Shown: in pieces, positions 17,896 to 26,325 of the stretch | How the letters are laid out: each line of letters opens with the position of its first letter | Position numbering within the stretch: the first letter of the stretch is position 1 | Assembly: GCF_004114935.1 (NCBI RefSeq) | Contig: NZ_CP022221.1 | Span: forward strand, 8,205,001-8,269,000 | Direction of reading: 5' to 3' | DNA length: 64,000 nt | Origin: Bradyrhizobium zhanjiangense | Lineage (GTDB): Bacteria; Pseudomonadota; Alphaproteobacteria; Rhizobiales; Xanthobacteraceae | Made by a program: the position numbers and the translations under genes | Notes under the pieces: model-generated | Seen by the model: the letters and a program-made list of their open reading frames with translations, nothing else | What the model was told of the DNA's origin: nothing | Database searches by the model: none

Positions 17896-18162
17896 TCAGA
17901 AGCCGTGCTCGATCCGCGAATAGACCATCTCGGTGAAGGTGGAGAGATGCGCCCCGATGAACGAGCCGGAGACGGCGACAACCAGGAGAATGACGATGAT
18001 CTTCGGGACGAAAGTCAGCGTCACCTCCTGGATCTGGGTCAGGGCCTGGATCAGGGCAATGACGGTGCCGACGAGCATTGCGGCACCGACCGCGGGCCCG
18101 GAGGCGACGATGATGGTCCAGATCGCGGCCTGGACGATGTCGAGGGCGTCCCGCTCGTTCAT
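17896..18162 (-). CDS. fliQ: Flagellar export gate protein FliQ
   Basis: 88 residues, two membrane helices (about 15-40 and 50-75). FliQ features are MVGTVIALIQALTQIQE-type sequence (here LVGTVIALIQALTQIQEVTL) and FVPKIIVILLVV. It assembles with FliP and FliR into the export gate. The ATG at 18162 overlaps the flgD stop by four bases. Confidence 0.95.
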   Translation of the reverse strand: MNERDALDIVQAAIWTIIVASGPAVGAAMLVGTVIALIQALTQIQEVTLTFVPKIIVILLVVAVSGSFIGAHLSTFTEMVYSRIEHGF

Positions 18163-18581
18163 GATTGGCTGATGGTGAGCCCGGGCCCGACGGCAACCTT
18201 CGTGCCGTTCTCGAGGGTGGCGATGGAGCCGTCGCTGTTGATGGAGACCGAAGCGACCTTGCCGCTGAAGCTGGCGCCGGTCGAGTCGGTGAAGCTGACG
18301 GTCTTTCCGATCAGCCCGTTGGCCTGCGACAACGACTGCGAGGACAGCAGCGCATCCAGCTTCGTATTGGTCTGCATGGCCTGCTCGACCGTCGAGAGCT
18401 GCGCGAACTGGCTCATGTATTGCGAGGTGTCCATCGGATTGGTCGGATCCTGATTCTTCATCTCGGCGACGAGCAGCTGAAGGAAGGTGTTGTAGTCGAC
18501 GCTGTTGCTCGACGTGGCCGTGGTGGAGCTGGTCGAACTGGAAGACTTGCCGGTCGTGTCGGTCGCGCTGGTGACGTTCAT
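18159..18581 (-). CDS. flgD: Flagellar hook cap / assembly protein FlgD
   Basis: 140 residues. The conserved FlgD N-terminal domain is clear: YNTFLQLLVAEMKNQDPTNP, then MDTSQYMSQFAQLSTVEQAM. The rest is a single short beta domain (GKTVSFTDSTGASFSGKV), much shorter than the two-domain C-terminus of enterobacterial FlgD, as usual in rhizobia. It caps the growing hook. The ATG at 18581 is 15 bp after flbT. Confidence 0.93.
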   Translation of the reverse strand: MNVTSATDTTGKSSSSTSSTTATSSNSVDYNTFLQLLVAEMKNQDPTNPMDTSQYMSQFAQLSTVEQAMQTNTKLDALLSSQSLSQANGLIGKTVSFTDSTGASFSGKVASVSINSDGSIATLENGTKVAVGPGLTISQS

Positions 18582-18596
18582 CTAGCTTCTCCGCTG

Positions 18597-19007
18597 TCAG
18601 GCAGCCTCGAATGGGGAATGGGTGGTGGCGCCGGCCAGGATCGCCTGCTCCACCGGGAACAGCGCCCGGATCCGCTTGAGCGCCTCGAAGTAACGGGTCG
18701 TCTCGACCAGCTCGTCGACCGCGGCAAGTCCGTCGAGCATCTCGCGGTTCTCGCACACCGCAAGCAGGGCCGCGTGATGCTGCGCGTAGAGCGCCGACGC
18801 ATCCCGGACGTCGGTCGGGTTCATCAGCATGAGTTGCACGATGAAATAAAGCTGCCGCATCGCCGTGGTGGCGTCGGACGCCTGCATGACCTGCCCTTCG
18901 AGCAGAAACATCACGTCGTTGACGAGCTCGACGGAGACCTTGCGGTCCACGCGCAGCACCGCGCCGTTGATGTAGATCCGTTCGCCCGCCCGCAAGGAGA
19001 TCTTCAT
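18597..19007 (-). CDS. flbT: Flagellin mRNA regulator FlbT
   Basis: 136 residues. FlbT family motifs are seen: MKISLRAGERIYINGAVLRV, SVELVNDVMFLLEGQVM and AMRQLYFIVQLMLMNPTDV. FlbT binds flagellin mRNA leaders; it represses translation in Caulobacter but acts positively for lateral flagellins in Bradyrhizobium (recalled literature). A good candidate target is the conserved leader before both flagellin genes (31169-31250, 32345-32432). ATG at 19007 overlaps the flaF stop by one base (TGATG), so FlaF and FlbT are made together. Confidence 0.95.
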   Translation of the reverse strand: MKISLRAGERIYINGAVLRVDRKVSVELVNDVMFLLEGQVMQASDATTAMRQLYFIVQLMLMNPTDVRDASALYAQHHAALLAVCENREMLDGLAAVDELVETTRYFEALKRIRALFPVEQAILAGATTHSPFEAA

Positions 19008-19351
19008 CAAAGAGCGTCTCGGATCAGGCGGTTGATTTCGATGAGCTGCATCACGTCGTTCGATTTCTCTTCGCGAAGGCGATCGGCTTCCTTGACGACC
19101 CACAGGCCGATCGAGATGATGTCGGCCCGCAGCTTGTCCGGCAATCCGTTCTCCGGATGCGAGAGATCCTCGATGAAGATCGTCCACAGCCGCCGGACAT
19201 AGAGCAGGCTCTCGACCAGATCCTCGAGGCGGAATCCGCCTCGCTGAATCCGCTCGAGCCGGTCGATGCCGAGGCTGAGTGCCTGCCGCTCGCGGCCCCG
19301 CGCCTCATGGCCACTCTCGTCGACGACCGCTTCATAGGCTTCAAACGTCAT
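19007..19351 (-). CDS. flaF: Flagellar biosynthesis regulator FlaF
   Basis: 114 residues from ATG 19351. FlaF family sequence includes ARGRERQALSLGIDRLERIQ, LLYVRRLWTIFIEDLSHPEN and LPDKLRADIISIGLWVVKEA. It works with FlbT as paired regulator/assembly chaperone of flagellins. A GTG at 19360 in frame is an alternative start; GAGTGG lies five bases before the ATG. The gene is 67 bp after flgL on the same strand. Confidence 0.93.
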   Translation of the reverse strand: MTFEAYEAVVDESGHEARGRERQALSLGIDRLERIQRGGFRLEDLVESLLYVRRLWTIFIEDLSHPENGLPDKLRADIISIGLWVVKEADRLREEKSNDVMQLIEINRLIRDAL

Positions 19352-19418
19352 CAGAACCACTCTGCACGGGAGACTGAATAACAGGACAAGGATGCGAGCC
19401 TTACCAGCGAGCTTTGGC

Positions 19419-20465
19419 TCAGAGATAGTTGATGAGGCTGATCTTCTGGAGCTGCGAGGTGAGCGCGAGCGCCGTCTGGATCTGGGTCTGCAAGGTGTTG
19501 ACCCGGACCGAGGCCTCGGTCGGGTCGACCGCCTCCATCTTGACGATCTGGTCGTTGAGGATGTCCTTCTGGATCTTCAGCTTCTCGGTCGCGCCGGTGA
19601 CGCGTTGCTGGATCGAGCCGACGGTGCCCCCGAGCACGGCGAGATCGTTGATGGCACCGCTGACGAGGCTGATGGCCTTGTCGACGACGACCTGGAACGT
19701 ATCCTTGCTCAGGCTCGTGTTTCCGAGATCGGTGAGCATGGTGTAGGCCTCGGCCAGCTTGCGGAAGCCGGGCTGGTTGGCGCTGACGGAACTGTCGACG
19801 ACCTCGGTCGTGGAGATGCGGCTCGACAGCGTCTGGTCTGTCGCCGGCGACCAGTTGGTGTTCCAGGCCGGGCTCGCGAACTCGGTGTCGAGGGTGTTGT
19901 CGAGGAAGTTCTGCATCTGCGCCGGAGTGATGGTGCTCACGCTGGCCGAGGACTGCGCGAAGCCGAAGCTCGCGAGGAAGTCCGCATCGACCTGGTTCTT
20001 GCTGGCCGAGCCGGCGGTGTAATTCGTGACCGGCTGGGTCTGCGTATTGATGCCGCCGAACAGGTACGAGCCATTATAGGAGACGTTGAGCGCGCCGATG
20101 AGATCCTGGAGATTGGCGGATGCGCTCGGCAGGATGATCCGCGCACCGCTATCGGCATCGCGGGCGGCGATCAGGTTCTTGAGGAAGTCCGACGCGGTCG
20201 AGCCGAGCTGGGTGATCCGGTTCTGCGTCACGTCAAGCCGACCCGCGACGAGCTCGTTGGTATCGACGAGCTGGTCGGCGAAGTTGAATTCGGCGCGCAA
20301 GCTCACGTCGCGACCCGTCCCCGTGCCGAGCTCGAGGCCGACGTCCGCGAAGCGACCCGTGGTCGCCTCCTTCGAAGCCTTGCTCAGCGCGCTCTGATTG
20401 TTGGTGATCGATGACCTCAAGGACGAAGACAGCATCAAGGTCGAGATGTAGTTCGCGCTCATCAT
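19419..20465 (-). CDS. flgL: Hook-filament junction protein FlgL
   Basis: 348 residues. A flagellin-like N-terminal helix (SSLRSSITNNQSALSKASKE, then TTGRFADVGLELG) and C-terminal helix (LQTQIQTALALTSQLQKISL) enclose a variable middle domain. NGSYLFGGINTQTQPV is typical of FlgL. It connects FlgK to the filament and is exported through the flagellar secretion system without a signal peptide. It starts three bases after flgK. Confidence 0.95.
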   Translation of the reverse strand: MMSANYISTLMLSSSLRSSITNNQSALSKASKEATTGRFADVGLELGTGTGRDVSLRAEFNFADQLVDTNELVAGRLDVTQNRITQLGSTASDFLKNLIAARDADSGARIILPSASANLQDLIGALNVSYNGSYLFGGINTQTQPVTNYTAGSASKNQVDADFLASFGFAQSSASVSTITPAQMQNFLDNTLDTEFASPAWNTNWSPATDQTLSSRISTTEVVDSSVSANQPGFRKLAEAYTMLTDLGNTSLSKDTFQVVVDKAISLVSGAINDLAVLGGTVGSIQQRVTGATEKLKIQKDILNDQIVKMEAVDPTEASVRVNTLQTQIQTALALTSQLQKISLINYL

Positions 20466-20468
20466 GAC

Positions 20469-21944
20469 TTAATTCCCCACGGCAGCCAGCAGGCTTTGCA
20501 ACATCTCATCGACGGTGGAAATGATCTTCGACGATGCCGAATAGGTGCGCTCGACCTGGAGCATCAGCGACATCTCGTCGTCCATGTTGACGCCGTTGAC
20601 GTTGGACAGCGCCGCGGTGCTGCGGTCTAGCAACGTGTTCTGGTACTGGACGCTGTCGTCCGCGGCCTTGCGCTGGCTTTCGATCCAGCTCGCCGAGGAG
20701 GACGCGAATTCGATCACGCTGCCGCTCGGCTTGCCCTGCGCCGTGGTATCGAACGGCTGCGGCGCGTCCATCTCGTTGATGAGCTGCTGGAGCCGCGCCG
20801 AGAAGCCGGCGTTGCCGGTCGTGTTGTAATTATAGGCGGCGTTGCCGCTGATCGCGCCGTCGCGCAGCAGGTTCGGGTTGCCGCCCGAGGCCGGATCGAC
20901 CGACGCGGCAACACTGATCGTGCCTGCAAGGCCGACCGAAATGGTGGCGCTCGCGGGCATCGCGGGCGCGCCGGGATAGGTGAAGAGGCCGGGCACATCG
21001 GGCAGCGCGGCGCCGGACTGGTCGACCTCCTTGAAGGCGTCGATCAGACCGCGCGCGATTTCGTCGAGCTGGCTCTGATAGGTGACCGTGGCGTTATCGC
21101 GCAATTCGGCGAGCCCCGCGAGCTTGCCTGTCTTGAGCGGCATCACGGAATTGGCACCGGTGACCGGGACGCCATCGATATAGACCGCATTGCCCGTGGT
21201 GCCCGGCGTATAGACGTTGGTCGCCGTGAAGCTCACCGTTCGCGCCGTCTTGTCGAACAGCACGACGCCGCTGTCGGTGTAGAGCGCCGCATCACCGTTG
21301 GCGCGGAGCGACATCGAGACGCCGACCTCCTGCGACAGCTTCGAGACGATGCTGTCGCGCTGGTCGAGATAGTCGGTGACGTCGTCACCGGAGATCGTCC
21401 CCCTCACGATCGCGGTGTTGACCTTGTCGAACTGGGTGAGGAGCTGATTGATATTGGCGACCGATGTCGCCATGTCGGCGTCCGCGCCTTCGCGGACCGA
21501 CTGCACGGTCTTGGTGGCCTGGTTGAGCGCGGTCGCCATGTCCTTGGCGGAGGTCACCGCGGCCTGCGCCAACGTCGCGTTGTCCGTCGAGTTCGCGTAT
21601 TGCTGGAGCGCCTGCTTCAGCTTGGTGAGCTGGGCGGTCGGCGACTGCTCGAGCTCGGGATCGTCCACCGTCGAGGTCGCGATCTTCTGGAGACCGTCAT
21701 AGATCGCGCTCTGCTTGGCGGACGCCGACGTCGCGGTCAGGACGTTGGTGAACAGGCCGCCGCTGGCGGCTCGCTGGATCGCCGCGACATAAACACCGGC
21801 ATTGGGAAGATTATCCAGCACGGCGATCTTGCGCGAATAGCCGGCTGTGCTGGCACCGGCGATGTTGCGCGAGATCGTCGACGACTGGATACCCGACGCC
21901 ATGAGCGAAGCGCGAGCGGAGTCGAGAGCGGCGGTAAGGGACAT
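20469..21944 (-). CDS. flgK: Hook-associated protein FlgK
   Basis: 491 residues. The N-terminus SLTAALDSARASLMASGIQS followed by SRNIAGASTAGYSRK is the FlgK/rod-hook signature. The C-terminus SNVNGVNMDDEMSLMLQVER with YSASSKIISTVDEML is the conserved junction-protein tail. It forms the first hook-filament junction layer. It lies 34 bp after flgE in the flgE-flgK-flgL-flaF-flbT-flgD-fliQ unit. Confidence 0.95.
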   Translation of the reverse strand: MSLTAALDSARASLMASGIQSSTISRNIAGASTAGYSRKIAVLDNLPNAGVYVAAIQRAASGGLFTNVLTATSASAKQSAIYDGLQKIATSTVDDPELEQSPTAQLTKLKQALQQYANSTDNATLAQAAVTSAKDMATALNQATKTVQSVREGADADMATSVANINQLLTQFDKVNTAIVRGTISGDDVTDYLDQRDSIVSKLSQEVGVSMSLRANGDAALYTDSGVVLFDKTARTVSFTATNVYTPGTTGNAVYIDGVPVTGANSVMPLKTGKLAGLAELRDNATVTYQSQLDEIARGLIDAFKEVDQSGAALPDVPGLFTYPGAPAMPASATISVGLAGTISVAASVDPASGGNPNLLRDGAISGNAAYNYNTTGNAGFSARLQQLINEMDAPQPFDTTAQGKPSGSVIEFASSSASWIESQRKAADDSVQYQNTLLDRSTAALSNVNGVNMDDEMSLMLQVERTYSASSKIISTVDEMLQSLLAAVGN

Positions 21945-21978
21945 GATTTGCTCTTGCCCGGGATGAGCGCTCGAGGAT

Positions 21979-23211
21979 TCAGCGCTTCAGGTTGACGACG
22001 ACGTCGAGCAGGTCGGCGCCGGTCTGGAACGATTTCGAGTTCGCTGTGAAGCCGCGCTGCGCCTCGATCATCCCGGTGAGCTCGTCCGCGAGATCGACGT
22101 TGGAGTCTTCCAAAGCGCCGGACTGGATCGTGCCGAGCCCGCCAGTGCCGGCATTTCCGGCCTGCGCGTTGCCGGAGTTCATGTTGGTCGAATAGACGTT
22201 ACCGGGCTCAGGCGTCAGATTGTCGGGGCTCGCGACGTCGGCAAGCATGATCGTGTAAAGCGTCAGCTGCTGGCCGTTCTTGAGGACCGCCGTCACATGG
22301 CCTGCCTCGTCGACGTTGACCTTGTCGATGGCCGAAGGGGCACTGCCATTGACGGTCGCCTTGAAGCTGAAGTCCGTGCCGGCTTGCGTCATGTTCGACA
22401 GATCCATAGTCAGCGCCGCACCGCCCGGGACAGTCACGGTGAGACCCGTCGGACTTGCCGCAGCCAGGGCGCCCTTGCCGACCGCGGTGGTGTCGAAGGT
22501 AAAGGTGGTGGCGGGGGCGAGCGAGGTACCGGTCGCGGAATCGTAGACCTGGATCTGCCAGGTGTCCGAGCCGGCCGCCGTCGCGGTGTGAGACATATAG
22601 ACGTCAAGCGTGACGGGCTGGCCGATATTGTTGTAGGCCACGATCGAGCTTTTCGATGAATATGACGCCGGGCCAGGCGGACCGGCAATAACAGCCGCGT
22701 TCGGATCCAGATTACCGGCCGTCAGCGTTCCCGCCGTCGACGGCACGGGCACCTGCGAGACCTGGGAGATATTCACGATCTGCATGCCGGCCAGGCTGTT
22801 CTGCGAGAAATTGGTCACGAGACCAGGCTGCCCGAGGAGATAGTAACCGGCCGCGTTGACCAGGTTGCCCTGGCTGTCCGGCACGAACGAGCCTGCTCGC
22901 GTCAGGAACTGTTGCGTGTTGGTGGCGTTCGACACCACGAAGAAGCCATTGCCTTGAACGGCAAGGTCCGTCGTCGACGTTGTGAACTGGGTATGCCCGG
23001 CGTCGCTGATGGCGTAGCGGACGGTAGTCTCGACGGCGCCGGAGTCGTAATTGCCCGAGCCGCTCTTCAGGATCAGCGAGGAGAATTCGGTCGAAGCCCG
23101 CTTGTAACCGGTGGTGTTGACGTTCGCGATGTTGTCCGAGACCGTCGACAGCTTGTTGGACTGCGCGCTCATCCCGGAAACGCCGGTGCGCATAACGCCG
23201 TAGAGGCTCAT
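21979..23211 (-). CDS. flgE: Flagellar hook protein FlgE
   Basis: 410 residues. The N-terminus SLYGVMRTGVSGMSAQSNKL and SDNIANVNTTGYKRASTEF is the rod-hook signature. GNGFFVVSNATNTQQFLTRAG and the C-terminus LTGMIEAQRGFTANSKSFQT are typical FlgE. AGGAG lies eight bases before the ATG at 23211. A copy of the shared flagellar element is 44 nt upstream, so a transcript starts here. Confidence 0.96.
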   Translation of the reverse strand: MSLYGVMRTGVSGMSAQSNKLSTVSDNIANVNTTGYKRASTEFSSLILKSGSGNYDSGAVETTVRYAISDAGHTQFTTSTTDLAVQGNGFFVVSNATNTQQFLTRAGSFVPDSQGNLVNAAGYYLLGQPGLVTNFSQNSLAGMQIVNISQVSQVPVPSTAGTLTAGNLDPNAAVIAGPPGPASYSSKSSIVAYNNIGQPVTLDVYMSHTATAAGSDTWQIQVYDSATGTSLAPATTFTFDTTAVGKGALAAASPTGLTVTVPGGAALTMDLSNMTQAGTDFSFKATVNGSAPSAIDKVNVDEAGHVTAVLKNGQQLTLYTIMLADVASPDNLTPEPGNVYSTNMNSGNAQAGNAGTGGLGTIQSGALEDSNVDLADELTGMIEAQRGFTANSKSFQTGADLLDVVVNLKR

Positions 23212-23255
23212 GGATTGGGCTCCTGTGGTAGGTTGAAGTTACAATGAGGGCTCTT

Positions 23256-23271
23256 GCTTGCGCGGGGCTGA
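23256..23271 (-). promoter_or_regulatory. Shared flagellar upstream element before flgE
   Basis: Sense-strand TCAGCCCCGCGCAAGC, 44 nt before the flgE ATG. It differs from the consensus CMAGCNTCGCGCAAGC only at positions 1 and 7. Confidence 0.6.
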
Positions 23272-23301
23272 TGGTGGGGAACCGTGCACAACTTGATGTC
23301 G

Positions 23302-23883
23302 TCAGGTCGTTTTCGGCTGACAGAACGAGCGCGCCTTGTCGGTCCACGCGCCAAAGCCGCTGGAGACGAGATGGGCAACGATGTGACAGACGTAGCGCTT
23401 CTGCGCCGGCTGATTGTTGGGCCCCGCATTGTAGCGGGCGATCGCCATGGTCCAGCTGCCCTCGCGCTGCTTCAGCTCTTTCAGGAAGAGCGCGGCATAT
23501 TCGACGTTCTTGGCCGGATCAAACATCGCGCGCACCGAGGCGAACTTGTCGCCGTGATAATAGTGATTGATCTGCATGCAGCCGAGGTCGATCAGCTTGA
23601 TGCCCTTGCTTCGCATGGTTTCGAAATTCGCGATCGCATCGTTCATGTCCTTGGCGAACACGGTCTGGCCGTCGGCGCCGAGCGCGTAGGGATGGAGCGC
23701 GCCGCGCCGCCCGGTCTCGGTAAGGCCGACCGCATAGAGAATGCCGAGCGGAATCCCGTGCTGCCGGGCCGCACGCGCCATCTCGCGCTCGCAGGAGCGC
23801 GCATTGTCGGCAGCCGCATACGCGGCTCCCGCGTTACAGATAAACAGGGCCGCGACGAATCTGCGGCGCCACGTCCTGGTCAT
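23302..23883 (-). CDS. Periplasmic lytic transglycosylase (SLT domain)
   Basis: 193 residues with a signal peptide (MTRTWRRRFVAALFICNAGA, cleavage near AYA-A). The SLT fold shows the catalytic glutamate in LYAVGLTETGRRG, then GCMQINHYYHG and MAIARYNAGPNN, and an odd tail with KRYVCHIVAHLVSSGFGAWT. It probably opens peptidoglycan for rod insertion and complements the muramidase-less rod-binding protein at 14094. ATG at 23883 lies inside the 3' end of fliK (50-bp overlap in another frame), so it is the coupled last gene of the fliF operon. Confidence 0.88.
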   Translation of the reverse strand: MTRTWRRRFVAALFICNAGAAYAAADNARSCEREMARAARQHGIPLGILYAVGLTETGRRGALHPYALGADGQTVFAKDMNDAIANFETMRSKGIKLIDLGCMQINHYYHGDKFASVRAMFDPAKNVEYAALFLKELKQREGSWTMAIARYNAGPNNQPAQKRYVCHIVAHLVSSGFGAWTDKARSFCQPKTT

Positions 23884-25144
23884 GACGCGTCTCCTGATTG
23901 GGCTGGCGCTCCTGCCGGGCCTGCTTCGCGTCGCCGTCGGACTGCCCCGACGACGTGCTGGCGCCACCAAACGAGCCTTGCGACTGCGATGGCGGCTGCT
24001 GCTGGCTCGAAAGCTGTGACTGCGACTGGCCGTAGCTGCTCTGAAATCCGTCCAGCGAGCCGTGCTGGACCGGCGCGACGTCGGCGACATAGCCCGCCGA
24101 CTGCATGAGATCGCGGATCGAGCCGCGCTGCTGGTCCAGCATCTGGCTGGTATCCTTGCGTTCGGCCGCGAGGTGGACGGACACTTCGGCGCCGACGAGA
24201 CGCAGGCGCACGGTGACGTTGCCGAGCGCCGGCGGCTCCAGATTGATGGTCAGGATCTTGAGCGGCTGGTCCGGCGCGTTGGTCTGGGACGCTGCGGGAT
24301 CGGCGGCCGCAGAGGTCGTCGCGGATTCCTTCAGCTCGGCGACGACGGCGTTGGCGACCTGTTGCGGCGCGTTGAACTGCGCCGGTGGCAAATGGGTCTC
24401 CTGCTGCACCACGGTGACCTTGGTCGTCTCCGGCAATGCATCCCGCGCCGAGGCTTTGACGGCGCGCTCCACATTGGCCGTGACCGCCTCGAAACCAGGC
24501 GCCGGCATTGCCTTCGGCGATGTCTCGCTGCCTTGCTGTGCGGCCGGGAGCGCCGCATCCTGAGAACGCGTGCCAGCCGAAGCGAGAGCGGACGGCGCGG
24601 ACTCGGTTGTAGCGATCTTCGCCGTGCCGGCGGCACGCTTCGTGGACATGCGCTCGTCGCGTGCGGACGCGTCTTGCTTGTCAACCGCCGCCGGCTGCGA
24701 CTTCGCGGCCGGCACGGCGGCGAGCTCCTGTCCGACGATCGTGGGGATGCCCAGCCGATTCGAAACGTCCGCCGCTGCGGTCGGGTCGACCGGATCTGCC
24801 GTCTCCGACGATTCGCCCGTCTTCCGGTCGCCGGTCTTGTGACTGGACTTGGGCTCGTCAGCCGCTGAGATGCGGTCGGACGTCGCCTCGTCCTTCGCCG
24901 TGTCTTTCCCGATCGGGTGCGCCAGATGCGTGCGCAGTGTTCCGGCTTTCGCGCTCGTGTCGCTGCCCTGATCGTCGAGCGCGCGCTTGGCGAGATTGGA
25001 GACGGTGTGGAGCAGATCGTTGAACGACGAGTCTGCCGACGATTTCGCCCCTGCGCTCTTGCCGGAGCGCGACGTGCTGCGCATGTTGAGGCTTTCGGCG
25101 AGGCCCGAGAATGGCTGTCCGGAGGTTCCGCTGAGCTTGGTCAT
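23834..25144 (-). CDS. fliK: Flagellar hook-length control protein FliK (rhizobial MotD type)
   Basis: 436 residues. A long low-complexity Ala/Ser/Asp-rich N-terminus (1-270) is followed by the conserved Flg_hook domain (about 285-360): PLKILTINLEPPALGNVTVR, VHLAAERKDTSQMLDQQRG and LRDLM-like IRDLMQSAGYVADV. A Gln/Ser-rich tail ends the protein. FliK measures hook length and switches export specificity through FlhB. In Sinorhizobium the gene was first called motD. ATG overlaps the motC stop (ATGA). Confidence 0.85.
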   Translation of the reverse strand: MTKLSGTSGQPFSGLAESLNMRSTSRSGKSAGAKSSADSSFNDLLHTVSNLAKRALDDQGSDTSAKAGTLRTHLAHPIGKDTAKDEATSDRISAADEPKSSHKTGDRKTGESSETADPVDPTAAADVSNRLGIPTIVGQELAAVPAAKSQPAAVDKQDASARDERMSTKRAAGTAKIATTESAPSALASAGTRSQDAALPAAQQGSETSPKAMPAPGFEAVTANVERAVKASARDALPETTKVTVVQQETHLPPAQFNAPQQVANAVVAELKESATTSAAADPAASQTNAPDQPLKILTINLEPPALGNVTVRLRLVGAEVSVHLAAERKDTSQMLDQQRGSIRDLMQSAGYVADVAPVQHGSLDGFQSSYGQSQSQLSSQQQPPSQSQGSFGGASTSSGQSDGDAKQARQERQPNQETRHDQDVAPQIRRGPVYL

Positions 25145-26325
25145 GGACGGCGATCCCTGGTGAGAAGTTCAAGTTCGCCGAGCTGCTTCTGCGCACGCGC
25201 GATGGTCGCGGTCGATGACGCAAGGTCGAGACGTGCCGGCGTTGCCGGAGGCTTGTCGGCTGCGGCCGCGGATCCGCCGGCGAACGGCTTGCGGACGTCG
25301 AGCGCGAGCTGCACCGTCGCATTTAGAAGGGGAACGTCGCGCTCGGGCAGCTTCGAGCGGTCGAGTGCCTTCAGCTCGGCGAGACCGCCGTCATACTCGT
25401 CGGTGAGCGTCCGCGAGGTGCCACGGAAGAAATGCGCACGCTCGCGATCCGCTGACGCATCGGCGCTGAGCGTCAGCGCACGCTCGCCGGCGAGCCGGGT
25501 CACGGCCAGCTGTCCGCGCAGCATCGCCGCGCGCGCGATCACGAGATAGAGCTTGAGGCGGCTCGCGCGATCGATCTGCTCCAGCAGGGTTGTGATCCGC
25601 GCAAAGCGGCGGTCGTCGAGCGCGAGGCTTGATTGCGTCAGGCCCGTGGAGAAGCGCTGCCAGAAATCGCCGGCATAGATCGAGTTGCGGTAATGGCGGA
25701 TATAGGCCAGCGTCAGGAACTCGAACTTGTCGAATTCCTCGGCCTGCCCAACCAGCAGGATCTCGCGCCGCAGCGCCGCCTCCTCTACGAGCGTACCGGG
25801 CAGGAGCAGGCGCGCGTCGTCAAGGCGCTCGATCGCGAGCGAGGCCTCAGCACGTGCGAACAGCGCGCCCTGAACCAGCGCGACCTGCCCGCCCAGACCC
25901 GACGGAAGCGTGCGCGGCTTGACGACCTTGAGCAGCTCGCGCGCTTCGTCCTGGCGGCCCTCGACATAGGCCAGCGCACCATTGAACAGTCGCTCGTCGA
26001 CATTCAGCTTGTCGCGCGGCAGCTTGCGCACAACCTGCGGCGCGCCGCCGCTGAGCAGATAGATGACGACAGCCTGGCCGTTCCGCGGATTGCTCCACAC
26101 GTCCGCGTCGGCGGCGAGAAATTTCTCGCCGACCTGCCGGATCAGCGCGATGTGGCTGCCATGCGCCGCGGTGTCACCATTGGCGATGCCGTCCTGCACA
26201 GCTTGCAATGCGCGCACGAGTTCATACGGCTCCCCCGATACCGGGGCCGGCGCCGGCTCGGCCAATGCGCCTGCCATCGTGAACGGCAGCAGCAGCAAGA
26301 CGGTGCGGAGGAGCGGCCAGATCAA
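25141..26325 (-). CDS. motC: Periplasmic flagellar motor protein MotC
   Basis: 394 residues from a TTG start at 26325. The N-terminal signal segment IWPLLRTVLLLLPFTMAGAL is followed by a helical, repeat-like periplasmic body (GEPYELVRALQAVQDGIANG, ERLFNGALAYVEGRQDEARE, TLAYIRHYRNSIYAGDFWQ). This is the rhizobial MotC, which binds MotB in the periplasm and is needed for motor rotation. No ATG lies at the correct place. The TTG overlaps the motB stop (TTGA) with GGGAGAAG upstream, mimicking the ATGA coupling elsewhere in the cluster. Confidence 0.88.
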   Translation of the reverse strand: MIWPLLRTVLLLLPFTMAGALAEPAPAPVSGEPYELVRALQAVQDGIANGDTAAHGSHIALIRQVGEKFLAADADVWSNPRNGQAVVIYLLSGGAPQVVRKLPRDKLNVDERLFNGALAYVEGRQDEARELLKVVKPRTLPSGLGGQVALVQGALFARAEASLAIERLDDARLLLPGTLVEEAALRREILLVGQAEEFDKFEFLTLAYIRHYRNSIYAGDFWQRFSTGLTQSSLALDDRRFARITTLLEQIDRASRLKLYLVIARAAMLRGQLAVTRLAGERALTLSADASADRERAHFFRGTSRTLTDEYDGGLAELKALDRSKLPERDVPLLNATVQLALDVRKPFAGGSAAAADKPPATPARLDLASSTATIARAQKQLGELELLTRDRRP

